Positions 49,639 to 62,273 are shown, counted from the stretch's first letter. The stretch: 64,000 bases of DNA from Ampelomyces quisqualis (GCA_018398575.1 JAGTXZ010000006.1:248001-312000), one strand, 5' to 3'. Numbers and translations: made by a program. Notes: generated by a model from the sequence alone, not told the origin.

Positions 49639-50113
49639 TGTTACAACCTATAAGCTACTAGGCCCTAGCTCTACTAAAGCGCTCTCTTCTAAGCAAGAAC
49701 AACTAGAGAGCACACTCTACACTACACTACTAATTAGTTACTAGACTAAGCTGCTCTCTCTGCTCTCTTGCTTAACATAGAGCTAATAGAGTAAGCTACT
49801 CTCTTTGCTCTCTCTAATCTTATAGAGCACGCAGAGCACACAGAGTAAAGGTAGAACCTCTTTAGTATATAAAAACTATAATAAGCCTTTATAGATTATT
49901 GTGTTTAACTTATGTTACAAACGCTTAAGTTAGTTACATTAAGCTATCCTACTATTGTTACTCTTTTTAGAAAGCCCTAGCCTTTACTGTCTTAGTAACA
50001 ATATTCTTTGTATCTAAAGCAACTCTGCACCTATCTGCGAAAACCAACCTTAGCTGTACCCCTAGTCTACACTAGCATTCTTATTGTTTGCTACTAGACT
50101 AACAGTCTTAACA
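49639..50113 (+). repeat. 3' LTR of E4
   Basis: TGTTACAACC...CTTAACA, 475 bp. Differs from the 5' LTR mostly by C/T and G/A changes. Followed by the CTACT duplication. Confidence 0.95.
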
Positions 50114-50805
50114 CTACTCTACTAGCTCTACCTACTCTACTTACGCGACAATATTATTATCTTAGGAAAAAAATTATAAAGCTTAAATTTTTCTTTAAAG
50201 TATGCTATTTAGAATTCTTATAGCTACTCTTATTCTTAAGATATAAGGTAGTAAAGTTTGTAGATTTTTAATATTCTTTGCTAAGGTTTGATTTTATAAA
50301 AGCTCTAGCACTTTTATTAAATAATATATTATACTTCTTTTAAGAAAATAGTATCTAAGTTCCTATACTATATTATACTAGTTTCTTTTATTACAATTAT
50401 ACTCTAGGCGCCTAGATCTATCTTGTTTAATATTCTTAGAGTCTTTTCTAAAAGATATTTATAACTTTAACGTGCTACATCTTAAGAATTAGAGTAGATA
50501 TAAAAACTCTTAATAGTATATTCTAAAGAAGAAAATATACTCTATATTTTCTTTTATGTTACTTACGTTATTATAGGAACCTAGAAATATAGTTCTGTAA
50601 GTAAAAGTAGCTGGTTTAGCTACTCTTTTAATTCTATTAACTCTATTAGATCTATTAGGTTACTATTAGGTTACTATAAGGTTACTAGAAACTAGAAGTA
50701 AGTAGAGTAACTTTCGTAAATTATCTAGGAGATAGTATTACTAGTAGACTGCGTTAGGCTACTATAATCTAGCTAACTAGTTAGATCTTAATTTTTTCTA
50801 TTACA

Positions 50806-51175
50806 TAGATAATTTAGAGAAATAGAATATATAACCAGAAATATCTTCTTTAAAATATCTAATCTAAATTGAATAAAGCTTATATTAGCCTATTCTTAGG
50901 CTTAGTTATACTAATAGGCCTAGAAATATAAGGAAGTTTTAAGTATTTAGATGAAAAAAATAGACTAGATACTAAGCTAGTATAAACTTTCTAATAGACT
51001 AGAAATTAAGCTAGTATTAACTCTATTAGATATGTTAAAAGCTTTTAAATTCTTAAGATAAAAACTTTCTATAAACTTTATAAGCTACCTTTTAAGATAA
51101 TAAATCTAGCTCTAGGTACTTACACTAGAAGAGAAACCTAAAGACTATATAATACTTTCTAAAATCCTAAGAACT
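50806..51175. other. AT-rich DNA left of E5
   Basis: RIP-like, no frame or domain recognised. GAACT at 51171-51175 is the E5 target duplication. Confidence 0.5.
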
Positions 51176-51625
51176 TGTTAAGGCCTAGGAAGTAAAGAGG
51201 ATATCTCTAGTGTTCTAGGCTCTACAGTTAGTTCTCTAGGATAAGTAAAGACAATAGATAAGAGAAGTTCTTTAGCTTATTAAGAGGCAAACTGCTTAAC
51301 AAGTAAGAAGAAGTTCTTAGGTTAATAAGAGGCGAACTACTTAAAGAGTAAGAGCAGTAACTAAGTAGTATAGATTAATCTTAATGCTAGGAAAAGCTAT
51401 ATAAGAGTATAAATACTAAGTTAAATTTAATAACCTATAAGAGTTTATTATAGTTCTTATATACTTATCTTACTATCTATTAACTTCTTACTATCTATAG
51501 CTAGTAAGCTGTGTATAGCTAGTAAGACTTAGCTAGGTAGTATATTATATAATCCTTACTACGTTATAGAGTAGGTTTTAGCGTTACCCTATCTTTCTCT
51601 AACCTTCTGCTTAGTAGTTATAACA
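51176..51625 (-). repeat. 3' LTR of E5
   Basis: TGTTAAGGCC...GTTATAACA, 450 bp. Has an internal imperfect tandem duplication with a 46-base period (starting 51267 and 51313) and a plus-strand TATATAAG at about 51399. Confidence 0.93.
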
Positions 51626-51819
51626 CTATCTTCTTTCTCTAATATATTATTCTTAATATATTACTATCCTATACTACATAGTTATAGAGTAAGCCTCTAG
51701 ATATAAGTGTAGGTTACTTACTATTCTTAACTTTTAATATTCTTATACCTCTCTAACTATTCCTAGAGAATCTAAGCTCTACGCGCCTAAAAAGAAATTA
51801 TCTGGTACAAATATATCTA

Positions 51820-52220
51820 TTGCGTTAAGTTATTAGGCTTTAAATTACTATTTGATTGCAAACACTATAAGTATAAGAATCTTTAGTGTTTTATAGATAT
51901 AGTATCTAGTTATTGTACTAGTTATATTACTATGTATTATAACTATAAACTCTTTATTCTTAAAGAGGAATAGAAAAAAGTAAAGAAGAAAAAGCAGGAT
52001 AAGGAGCTTGCGCTACTTTTTTTAGAGGCAGAAACTACTTACCTTTATACTAAGTTAGCTAAGGTAAAGAGTTAAGAGCTAGATATTACTTGTTATAACT
52101 AATAGATACTAGATACTTTAGAGTAGTTGTAGTCTAGGACGTAAGGTAGTATAGTCTTCTTAACCTTTAGTTCTAATTTACTTACTAATTTAGAATAGTT
52201 ATAGGCTAACACTCTTCTTC
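51820..52220 (+). pseudogene. Antisense Cys-cluster/coiled-coil frame in E5
   Basis: Plus-strand frame opposite to gag-pol, starting about 200 bases inside the 3' LTR. It begins with DCKHYKYKNL-stop-C; restoring Tyr to Cys and the stop to Gln gives C-x2-C-x6-C, as in E2. A second set of Cys (SSYCTS) follows, then a highly charged helix (KKVKKKKQDKELALLFLEAE, TKLAKVKS). Stops are at Gln-like positions. The plus-strand TATATAAG in the LTR lies about 420 bases upstream and could drive it; that is inference. Family unrecognised. Confidence 0.55.
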
Positions 52221-52559
52221 TTAATCTTTTATCTAATTAATATCTTGCTAATGTTCTTAATATTTCTTTTTTTAGTAACCTAGTAGTTCTTAATAGTCTT
52301 TCTCTAGTTAAATAGGTGCGTTGTATTTTCTTTTAGTACTAGTAGAGTTTCTCCTAGTAGTTATAGAGGTTTTCCTCTAGTTTTTAGGTATTTTCTGTTT
52401 TGTTATATCTTAACTATTTAACTTAGAACTTCTTCTAGTAATTATTACCTTAATGCGTAATAATCCTTTCTTCTTTAAATTTATTTTCTTCTTTAGTTTT
52501 AAAGTAAAAGGTGTACTATAATAGTATTTGTAGGTTAGCTAGTTCTAATAGGTTTACGT

Positions 52560-55250
52560 AGAACCTAGAGTAGATCTTAGCGTCTGCTAGTAGCTTGAGT
52601 GTATATATTACTAGTCTGTTATATTTTAAAATTAAAAATAGTTTAACTTAAATATAGTTTAGTCTCTTACTTATTTGTTTTATATATAGATTCTTAGTGT
52701 AAAGATATACCTTATCTTTTCTTTTTAGCTAAAGTACTATTTTTTGTTTTCTAATAACATACAAGATACTCTGTGTTTAAGTATCTAATATTCCTTCTTC
52801 TATTTCTTTATAGGTTTTCTTTATTTTTTCTACTATTTGCATAGCAGCTTTAGCCTCTAGGCTAGGTAACGTTTGTGTAAAGAGATTTAAATATTATCTA
52901 TAATTTGTAAAGTAAAGCGTTTTGCCTATAGCTTTAGATAATTTGTTGTTATAGGCAAATTATGCTATTAGTAGTAGTAAAACCTAATTTATTTATCGTA
53001 GGTTACTATATATCTTAAGATACGTCTTTATAATTCTATTTATTCTTTCTATTAAGCTATCTATTTAGAGATAATAAGCTGTTAATAGCTTTAATTACGT
53101 CCTAATTTCTGCTATTAAGGTAGTCTAATAGTTTAACGTAAAGCGCTTGTTTTAATTACTAATAATTAATTTTAGTATACTATAGTACCTAATAAGCCTA
53201 TTCTTAAGTATGTGCGCTAGCTAAATAGCTATATAGTCTTGTTAAAAGAGTAGTATTCAAGCGTATTTTCTAAAGTAATTAACTATAACTATTTTTGCGT
53301 TTTAAGATAGTCTTGTTATAGGGCCTTTTAATAGAAGTAGTTCTATTACAAAGTCTATTAATACATTAGTCTAAGGTTTGTTTAGAAGCTCTATTAGCTG
53401 TAATTCCTTATATAGTACGTGTGTACTATACTTGTTTTTCTAGCAAGCTGTGCACTTCTTAATATAGTTACTAATTTTAGGTTTTATTCTAGAAAAGCTA
53501 TAGTTTCTTAAGATTAGTTCTATTATTCTAGTAACTTTAGGATGTTTATATACTAGGTTGTTATAAGATTCTTTAACTAGAATTTTCTGTAACTCTTCTA
53601 GTATAAGGTTTGTAATTACTATAATTTTATTAACTTGAAATATATTATTTATTCTTAAAGCTAGTCTAATTATACTATTCTGATTCTTTTAGAAAATAAT
53701 TCTTTTGTTAACATATTTAGTTTGTGTAACGTTATATCTTTAGCTAAGAGCGTTAGCTTATCTATTATCCTTGCCTAGTATATAGATAATCTAGAACTTA
53801 TGTCTACTAAGTTTCTTCTACTATCTTACCTGTTGTTAGTTAAGTTTTTTTGTTATAAGAAAGTAAGTAAGTTTTGAAAGTTTGTATAGATATTAAGTTT
53901 AAAGCTACTTTTAAAGTAGATTCTCGAGTGTTTAAGTACTTCTATAATAGGTAGTAGCTCTTTCTATTATATATTATATCTTTCTTTAGAACTACTAAGC
54001 TTTTTAAAATAGTAGGCAACTAGGTGCTACTTTCTTTTATGTTCCTGAAACTAGACTACTTCTATAGCTAGATCTAATGCATTAGTTTCTATTTAAACTA
54101 ATTATCTACTAATAAAGGCTTTAAGTATAGGTTTCTTAATATAGGTATTCTTAAGCTACTAGAACGCGTTTTACTTCTTTTTACTCTATATCTTAAGTAT
54201 ATCTTTTTTATAAGGTATATTAGTAGAGTAGTAATCTTAGAGTAGTCTTTTACAAATTATTAATTAAAATTAATAAATCTATTAAAGGCTTAGATATTCT
54301 TAACATTTCTTAGTTTAGCCTACTTCTTAATAGTACAAATCTTTTTATTACTAATCTTAACTCTATTAATCCTAATAACATAACTAAGAAACTTAAGTTC
54401 TATCTTATAAAACTTGCATTTTAATAGCTTAAGTTATAGGAAGTGTTTATTTAGAAGAACTAATACAGTCTTAACATTTTATTATACTCTTTCTTGTTTT
54501 TAGAGTATATTAGGATATTATTTAAGTGCGCAATAACAAATATATCTAGGTACTTTCTTAGTATATTATTAATAAGAAATTAGAAGGTTACTAGTATATT
54601 AGTTAATCTAAAGAGTATTAATACAGACTTATAGTAGCTATATCTTGTTTAGAATACAGTTATTTACTTATACTCTTTCTTTATGTGTATCTAGTAGTAG
54701 TCTTTTTACAAGTCTAGTAAAGTAAATTTCTTTACTCTAGAAAGTTAATCTTATAGCTTAGAAATATTAGGTAGTAGGTAGCAATCCTTTTATCTAATAG
54801 TGTTAAGTTTGCAATAGTCTACGCAAAGTTATAAAGTTCTATTCTTCTTTAGTATAAAAAGGATTAGAAATCCTACTAGTAAGTTAGATTCTTATATATA
54901 TCCTTTAGCAAGGTTCTTGTTAATATATTCTTAAACTATTTTTAGTTAAGGTTCTAATAGTCTGTATTTTAGTAGGAAAAGCAGCGTCTTACCTTCTTCT
55001 AGGTTAATCTTATAATTCTAAAGTTAATATTCTAGTAAAGTAGTTATACTTATAAGTTTTTTAAATATATACTTCTATCTATAGTAAGCCTTTAGAATCT
55101 ATAGAAGATTGTTTTTATTCTTTAGAACTTGCATAGCTTTCTTTATTTTAGCTATTAAGTTAACTTATTATTTCTTATAGCTAGTCTAGTAGGTAGTATT
55201 GCAAACTATCTTTTCTTTTACTATAGAACTTTACTTATTTATAGAGTAAG
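52560..55250 (-). pseudogene. Decayed pol of E5 (minus strand)
   Basis: Minus-strand order, right to left. Reverse transcriptase is at about 54480-54900 (FILKKNRTL, LCVDY-x-KLNTI); its catalytic box reads H-L-N-N (Asn codons 54517-54522). RNase H (about 53950-54280), integrase (about 52950-53680) and a C-terminal region to about 52560 follow. Stops at Arg/Gln/Trp positions throughout. The chromodomain was not confirmed. Confidence 0.75.
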
Positions 55251-57481
55251 GCTTACATTTGTTTTTATAATTATTAAAAAAAAAATTAGTTTTCTAATCT
55301 ACTCGTAGATTGTTCTTTTATAACTAAAGAATTCTTAATATAATATTCTTGCTAGCTAAGCTAATAATGTCTAAGGTTACTTTTGTCTAGTATCTACTAA
55401 TATAGACTTCTATTATTATCTTATATATAACAACTAGTCGTCTAGGTATTCTTTCTCTACTTGTAATAAAGATAATTATAAGGTTTTTCTTAAGTATGGT
55501 ACTAATACTAGCTTAACGTACTACATCTTTAGAAATAAGGTTTATTAAGAACTTTAAAACTAGTAATACCTTTATTAGCTTTTCTTTAATAACTACTAGA
55601 AGTTTATTAAGAAGGCCTATATTAATTTTGTTATAGCTAGCAGATCTAGTTCTAAAAAAACTTGTTTTTGTTAAATCTGTTTAGGTACTTGTCTTCTATA
55701 GAATAATTGCAAATAGAGTTTAGGTAAGTGTACTAGGTCTTACTATTATAGTGTCTGTTAACATATATCTAGTTTATATATAATTGGGTATTATTAATTC
55801 CTAAGAAGTATCTACTATATTATTTATTCTAGAGGTATTTCTAGTATAGGTAGTATATATAGTTACTTACTATTTACTTACATTCTCTTATTAGTTATAG
55901 AAACTAGCTTACATTATATTTATTACTATAGTAGATTTTTTATATATTCTATATATATATATAGTCTCAGATAGTTGTTTATATATTAGGTTTCTTAAAT
56001 TTAGAGTATAGTTATACTGTTAGATCTTTAGTGTCTTACTATAGGCTTTTTTAAAGTAATTTATTTAGCTAGTAGCCTATTAGCGTTTAGATTTATTAAC
56101 TTAGTCTTTATACTTAGAGGTACTTATTATTTTACATACTTCTTCTACACTACTAATAGCGTTTTCTTTATATAGAGTAATTCTCTTTTTATTATTTATG
56201 TATATAGTATTACCTATTTATTCTTAGTAGAATCTTAACTTTTCTTTCTTAGAAGTTAACACTCTTTTTCTCTAACCTTTACTAGCCTATCTATAGCCTT
56301 ACACTAGGCTATTAGGTAGAGTATAGTATACTCTATTACTATTATCTTAGTAGTACGTTAAATAGTTAGGTGTTTTACTAGGCCTATTTTTATTCTATAT
56401 AGTAAAGACTTTCTCTTTTAAGTAAGAGAACAGGGTATAGATAACTATTCTATATTACTGTAAGTCTTGTTCTAAGATACACTTTTAGACTGCCTTTTCC
56501 TAAGGTTATATAAGTCTAAAGGTCTTAATAACCTACTATTGTTTCTCTTTATTAAGTCTCTTGTGCTTAAATATATTAATATACTAGAATATTACATTCT
56601 TCTTAAGTTAATAGTATCTAGCTATAAAGTATTTAGGTTTATTATAATTATAGTATATATAAGTCTACTTGCTATTATTAGGCTTTTCTTTACTATAGTA
56701 TTTAGTAGTAGAGTTACTATATAGCTTGCCTTACTTAATATTACTAAAGTTGTTTATTCTAGTTTGTTAGATCTGCAGTATCTAGGTATATAGAAATAGA
56801 AATTTCTTCATAGTTATTAATTATAAGGTTAGTAGTTTCTCTAGGTTCTAGAGAACTTAAGAGAAGCTTTAGTTTCTCTAGACTCTTGGTAGAATTTTAT
56901 AAGATAGTTATTAATGCAGATAGCTTCTTTAATAAGGCTTCTAAGGTCTTTAATAGCAGTGCCTAAGCGTATAAGTTTAATCTTAACCTTAGCTTTAAAC
57001 TTTTATTTAAACATTTATATAAAGGCTTTGTTATCCTACTCTGTTTAAATAGAGTAGTGTTAAAACAGGTTAGTGTAATTACCTATAGAGCCTGTTTGCT
57101 TAAAGCGCTATATTTTACTATTAGTAATACTTAGTTCCTTAGGGATAGTAAAGTTCTTATAGAGGTCTACTTTAAGAATAGTAAAGTCCTTAAAGGCATT
57201 TACTATTATACTAGTTTTGTTAACGTAGCTTCTAAGCTTAGGCGTAACCTATTACTATGCTTTGCTGCGCATATAGCTAACTATAAGTATAGCCTTATTT
57301 TTATTTTTAATATTATCCTTTACGTAGAAGCAGATCTTCTACTAGAGAAGCTATAACTTAAGTTAGTTTTAATCTCTATAAGTAAGATCTAGTTTAGTAA
57401 TCTTACTGCTAGCAGTATAAGTTAAGTAGACAGCGTCTAGAGTATCTATAGATATATTACTTATTAAAAGAGTGTTTAAAG
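55251..57481 (-). pseudogene. Decayed gag/protease region of E5
   Basis: Minus-strand, stop-rich, between RT and the 5' LTR; assigned by position. The 61-codon plus-strand frame at 56539-56724 is chance. No clear CCHC knuckle was read. Confidence 0.45.
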
Positions 57482-57931
57482 TGCTAAGGCCCAGAAAGAA
57501 AAGAGGATATTTCTAGTATTCTAGGCTCTATAGTTAGTTCTCTCGAATAAGTAAAGATAATAGATAGAAGAAGTTCTTTAGCTTATTAAGAGGCAAACTG
57601 CTTAACAAGTAAGAAGAAGTTCTTAGGTTAATAAGAGGCGAACTACTTAAAGAGTAAGAGCAGTAACTAAGTAGTATAGATTAATCTTAATGCTAGGAAA
57701 AGCTATATAAGAGTATAAATACTAAGTTAAACATAATAATTTATAAGAGTTTATTATAGTTCTTATATACTTATCTTACTATCAATTAACTTCTTACTAT
57801 CTATAGCTTATAAGATGTCTATAGCTAGTAAGTCTTAGCTAGCTAGTATGTTACGTAATCCTTACTACGTTATAGAGTAGGTTTTGGCGTTGCTTTGTCT
57901 TTCTCTAAACCTCTGCTTAGTAGTTGTAACA
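57482..57931 (-). repeat. 5' LTR of E5
   Basis: TGCTAAGGCC...GTTGTAACA, 450 bp, with the same internal 46-base duplication as the partner LTR. Followed by the GAACT duplication. Confidence 0.93.
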
Positions 57932-60900
57932 GAACTATCTTATTTAAATTACTATATTAAATTCAAAACAATTCTTATATACTTAAGGTCTAATATTACT
58001 TTACTACTACTTCTAGACCTTAAATTTAGGCGCTAAAGACTTATTATATTACTAGAATTACTATTACTACCTTTTTCCTTAGTAACATAATTTCTTCTAT
58101 TCTTTATATATCTATAATAATAAGTACCAGCTATTATATACAGCCTTTACTTCTATACTCTATTGGTATTTAATTTTATCTAGAATTATAGAATAGATTT
58201 TATCTATAGTATTTCGTATTTATAGTATAACGTAGGTTTAATACTAGTTTCTTATAATATTAGAGAATAGCTCTAAAATAGAACAGAAGGAATCTATAAG
58301 ACTATAGAAATATAATATAAATATTATAGACAATTAATATAAACTACATTTTCTAGAAAACTAGATCTATTTATAAAAGAATATTCTTAATCTTAGTAAA
58401 TTTTGTTTTGCAATCTTTTTTTATATTAGCTCTTATAAGATAATATAAAATATTACTCTTAAAGTCTAGACAAAAGATAAAGTTTAGTAAAGGTTATATA
58501 GCCATAATAATTTCTAATCAAATAAGTCTCTAATAATTAAGGTTTATTAAACATAAAAATTAAACTCTTCTTACTAAGCTTTTTAACAATTTAAAACTAC
58601 TAATATACTATAGTATATTATTATTCAAAAGTAATATAAATAACTATTTGGCTTCTTATACTAGCTAAACTAAATTTTAAAAACTAGTATACTCTACCAA
58701 GTAGATTTAACTAGCTTAACTTAGTATTCTATTATAAATTCTTAGATATTACCTTATAGCTTAGCACTAATAAGTATAGGTAATATCTTTTAAGAATCTA
58801 AAATACTTATAGAAAGATAGTAATATATAAGAAAAGAGTTTTTACTTAAAATATATAACATATATAGTACTAATTATAGATAGATAGTAAGTAGAGTAAG
58901 TTTTCTTAGAAACTATAGTAAAGCTATAGTAAGGCTACTATAGCTATAAAACCTACTTTACATATAGAACTTGTTAAGTAATATTATAATTATATAAAAA
59001 TATAAAGTAAAATTAAAGATTTAAGATAGTATACTTATAATCCTCTATCTTAGTCTAAATCTAGAGTAATATAACTTTAGTGTTACAGATGTCTAAATAT
59101 CTTTTAACTCTAATAAGATATTAGTATAGCATTATTATTTATCTAAATACTTTAGTAGTAAACCAAAGATTTATCTACTAAAAAGTATAACAGTTATATA
59201 TAAGATGTGAATTCTAGACTTAGAATATACTTAGAATTTATTATACAAGAAAGCTTAATGTTAAGAACTTTAAAACCTTATTATTTTGAATAAAAACTAG
59301 TTAAAAAAACCTTTTGAAGTTCTAGTTTTACTTTAAGTCTTAAACTTTTTGTATTCTTATATAATAAGATATATAAGTAGAGTATTTATTAAAGCTATAT
59401 AATACATTTGGTAGCAACCTTAGAGCTTTATAATGTATATAGAATAAAAGCTCTTCTTATATAGTATTAGACTTATTAGATTTATATTATAAATTCTCTC
59501 TAGTTATACTAGCTATACCTTAAAATAGAATAATTATATATATTTTCTAGTATAATAATACTATAGATTTAGGAATTCAAATAAGTTTATAGTATAATAA
59601 AGTCGTAAAAAAGATTTTAGTTAGAAATCTCTTTAGTTATACTAGATATATTTTAAAATACTCTAATATATATATATATAAAGTAGTAGAGTAAATACTT
59701 AGAGTTTATACTATATATATACCTATATAGTACCTATAACTTTATTCTTATACTTACATATACTATTATTTATATGTACTATAACTACATTAGTATACTA
59801 TTACTATAGTAGTATATAATTTAAGGTTTAGTTAGGTTAGATTAGAGTATATTTATGTAAGACCTAATATATACTCTTATATCTACCTATTCCTTTTATA
59901 CTAATAGATTTAAGAAGTAGAAGTTAAAGTAATAAGAATTAGGTTACACATTAAATATCATATAATAGAATTTAGAACAACAGTTAGAATAGAAGTTAGG
60001 TTTAATTCTTTTAGTATTAGTTAAAGTTATTACAGATTTTTAATATAGTTTCAAATAAAGTAAATCTACTCTAGCTTTACCTAAAGTCTATATAACTTAA
60101 CTTTAATACTTACCTACTACTAGAATAAAAAGATTATATAAAGTTTCGAATAGATATTAGGTTATTATAACTCTAACCTATACTCTATCTATAAGTAATT
60201 TAACTTAAACCTTATTTTAACCTTAAAAAAAATTCTTTCTACCTATTTACTAGTGTAACTTTTATCTTATAATAGTATATAGTATTCTTAAATTATATTC
60301 AGTTTTCTTGTTTAAATTTAATCTAGCCTATAAGAACTAGTAATAAAATATAGAAGAGTAGTAATTATAAGAAAAAAGAGTAGAAAATAGAAAAATATAT
60401 TTGTAAGAGGTTTGTATAGCAGCAAAGTTACAAGATAACAATAGTAGTGTAGATAGAAATAAGTTTATTTCTATTCTGCAGCTTAAGTGCAGAACTGCTC
60501 TTTTGTAGATATAACTAGACGCATATCCTTTTAACTAGAATATACTAGGTCTATGCTAGCGTAGCGCTTTTAAGGCGTTAGGGTAGCTATACGCGTTTTA
60601 CGCGTATAGAAGCTAGAGTATCGCAGGCGCATTACTGCGCAGCTAATAGCTCTACGCTGTAGTATTCTTATAATTATTCTTTTCTCTTTAGAATTACTAT
60701 CTTAGCAATTTACATAACGTTAGGCCTTATTAGCGCGTACCTACGTTGTTGTTATAAGAGCTATTGTTATACTAAGGCTAAAACTCTAGGTAAATCTAAG
60801 AGGTAGCTAGTAGCTATAGTAATAGTAGTAATATAGTAAACTTAACCTAGAAATTTCTTTTCTATAACGCCTATTATTATATTCTTATATTATTACCTAG

Positions 60901-61062
60901 CTCTATACTATTATAACTCTATTGCCTTTATATTTATTACTATAAGCACTACGCCTATACTACCTACTACTTCTACTATCCCTATAAGTAGTGTAACGCT
61001 AGCGTTGCAACGTTGCTAACCTAGCGCTTAGCCTACGCCTATTACCTGCTGCAGTAGCGTTC
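57932..61062. other. Very AT-rich gene-free stretch
   Basis: 57932-60300 is the most AT-rich part of the window, full of TATATA runs, with no frame or repeat pair recognised. 60300-61060 regains GC dinucleotides (many CG and GC steps), possibly another decayed element, but no domain can be named. Confidence 0.5.
60587..60609. repeat. Perfect 10-bp hairpin
   Basis: Arms CTATACGCGT and ACGCGTATAG around a TTT loop. It lies in a CG-rich pocket (60550-60660) with further imperfect inverted matches (AGCGTAGCGC and GCTCTACGCT). Function unknown. Confidence 0.7.
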
Positions 61063-61537
61063 TGTTACAACTTATAAGCTACTAGGCCCTAGCCCTACTA
61101 AAGCGCTTTCTTCTAAGTAAGAATAACTAGAGAGTATACTCTGCACTGCACTACTAATTAGTTACTAGACTAAGCTGCTCTCTCTACTCTCTTGCTTAAC
61201 ATAGAGCTAATAGAGCAAGATACTTTCTCTACTCTCTCTAATCTTATAGAGCACGCAAAGCACACAGAGTAAAGGTAGAACCTCTTTAGTATATAAGAAC
61301 TATAATAAGCTCTTATAGATTATTGTGTTTAACTTATATTACAGACGCTTAAGTTAGTTATATTAAGCTATCTAATTATTGTTACTCTTTTTAGAAAGCT
61401 CTAGCCTTTACTATCTTAGTAATAATACTCTTTGTATCTAAAGCAACTCTGCACCTATCTGCAAAAACTAACCTTAGCTATACTCCTAGTCTATACTAGC
61501 ATTCTTATTATTTGCTACTAGACTAACAGTCTTAATA
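61063..61537 (+). repeat. 5' LTR of E6
   Basis: TGTTACAACT...CTTAATA, 475 bp, alignable with the E4 LTRs over its whole length. Confidence 0.93.
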
Positions 61538-61806
61538 CTTTAAATACTCTTATAATAAGCAGTAATATTGCAATAGATACACCTAAGCATTTCTAAGTAG
61601 AACAACCTAGACATAAGGTTACGTTAGGAAAACACAACGTTGGCGACATCTGCAACATTGGCGACATTGTTGGAACAGTCGACCAGACAGTTTTCAACTG
61701 TAGTCTACAGTGCCTAGCTACCCCTATTTGTTCTGGCCGCCTAATTAGACAAAAACGCCCAAATTGATCCACCTGATCCACTGGACCCACCTGCCCCACC
61801 CGCGCG

Positions 61807-62237
61807 ATTACGTAATTATTCTAAAAACCTAAAATATAGAGCTTAATTCCCTCTTTAAAACGCACTATTTAGAATTTTTATAGCTGCTCTAGTTGCTGAG
61901 ATGCACGGCAGTGAAGTTTGTAACTTTTTAATGTTCTTTGCCAAGGCTTGTTTTCGCTAAAGCTCTAGCACTTTAACTAGATAATATATTATATTTTTTT
62001 TTAACGAAATAGTAACTAAAGTGTAGATTTTACTTTAGGACTATTTTATTTTAATATATTATAGTGTAGGCGTTGAGATCTACTGTGTTAAACGTACTTA
62101 AAAGTTTTTTTAAAAAAGTTTATAACTTCAACGCGCTAAATCTTAATAACTAGAGTAGCTAAAAGAACTCTGAATAGTGCATTTTAAAGAGGGAATTCTG
62201 CTCTATATTTTGTATTTTTAGGTTACTTACGTAATTA
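61807..62237. repeat. Internal inverted repeat, arms about 125 bp
   Basis: Left arm 61807-61930 and right arm about 62112-62237 are imperfect reverse complements (shared blocks such as ATTCCCTCTTTAAAA and AAAATATAGAGC), both starting with a TTACGTAA-like palindrome. It may be a nested foldback/MITE or an old inner part of the same element. Confidence 0.75.
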
Positions 62238-62273
62238 TGAAAATACAGTAATACAGTCACGTGAGTAAAATTG

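Larger units (their letters stand above)
43356..50113 (+). mobile_element. E4: complete, RIP-decayed chromovirus
   Basis: 6758 bp, 475-bp LTRs (TG...CA), perfect target duplication CTACT (43351-43355 and 50114-50118). Gag-pol is on the plus strand. Same family as E1, H and E6. It lies inside the RIPped Tc1/mariner-like element. The integrase lacks about 54 bases compared with E1. Confidence 0.95.
43191..50805. mobile_element. Tc1/mariner-like non-autonomous element, RIPped copy, split by E4
   Basis: The two outer parts, 43191-43355 and 50114-about 50805, together match the 846-bp copy at 61622-62467. It begins GGTTAGGAAAAC after TA (43189-43190) and ends near 50800 in a TTTT-rich form of the right terminus. 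Chromovirus E4 lies inside, with target duplication CTACT. No transposase gene is visible. This copy is heavily RIP-mutated, in contrast to the other. Confidence 0.8.
51176..57931 (-). mobile_element. E5: complete, RIP-decayed gypsy element, minus strand
   Basis: 6756 bp with 450-bp LTRs and a perfect target duplication GAACT (51171-51175 and 57932-57936). Gag-pol is on the minus strand, so the 5' LTR is 57482-57931. A different lineage from E1/E4. An extra frame on the plus strand lies next to the 3' LTR. Confidence 0.94.

Noticed and set aside
56539..56724. 61-codon plus-strand frame, hydrophobic
   Set aside because: Lies opposite the gag region of minus-strand E5, and its Ile/Leu/Tyr content is what AT-rich DNA gives by chance.
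61593..61799. 68-codon minus frame, and 61-codon plus frame at 62362-62547, as transposase pieces
   Set aside because: No DDE or helix-turn-helix motif; they cross the element ends into E6 and are too short.
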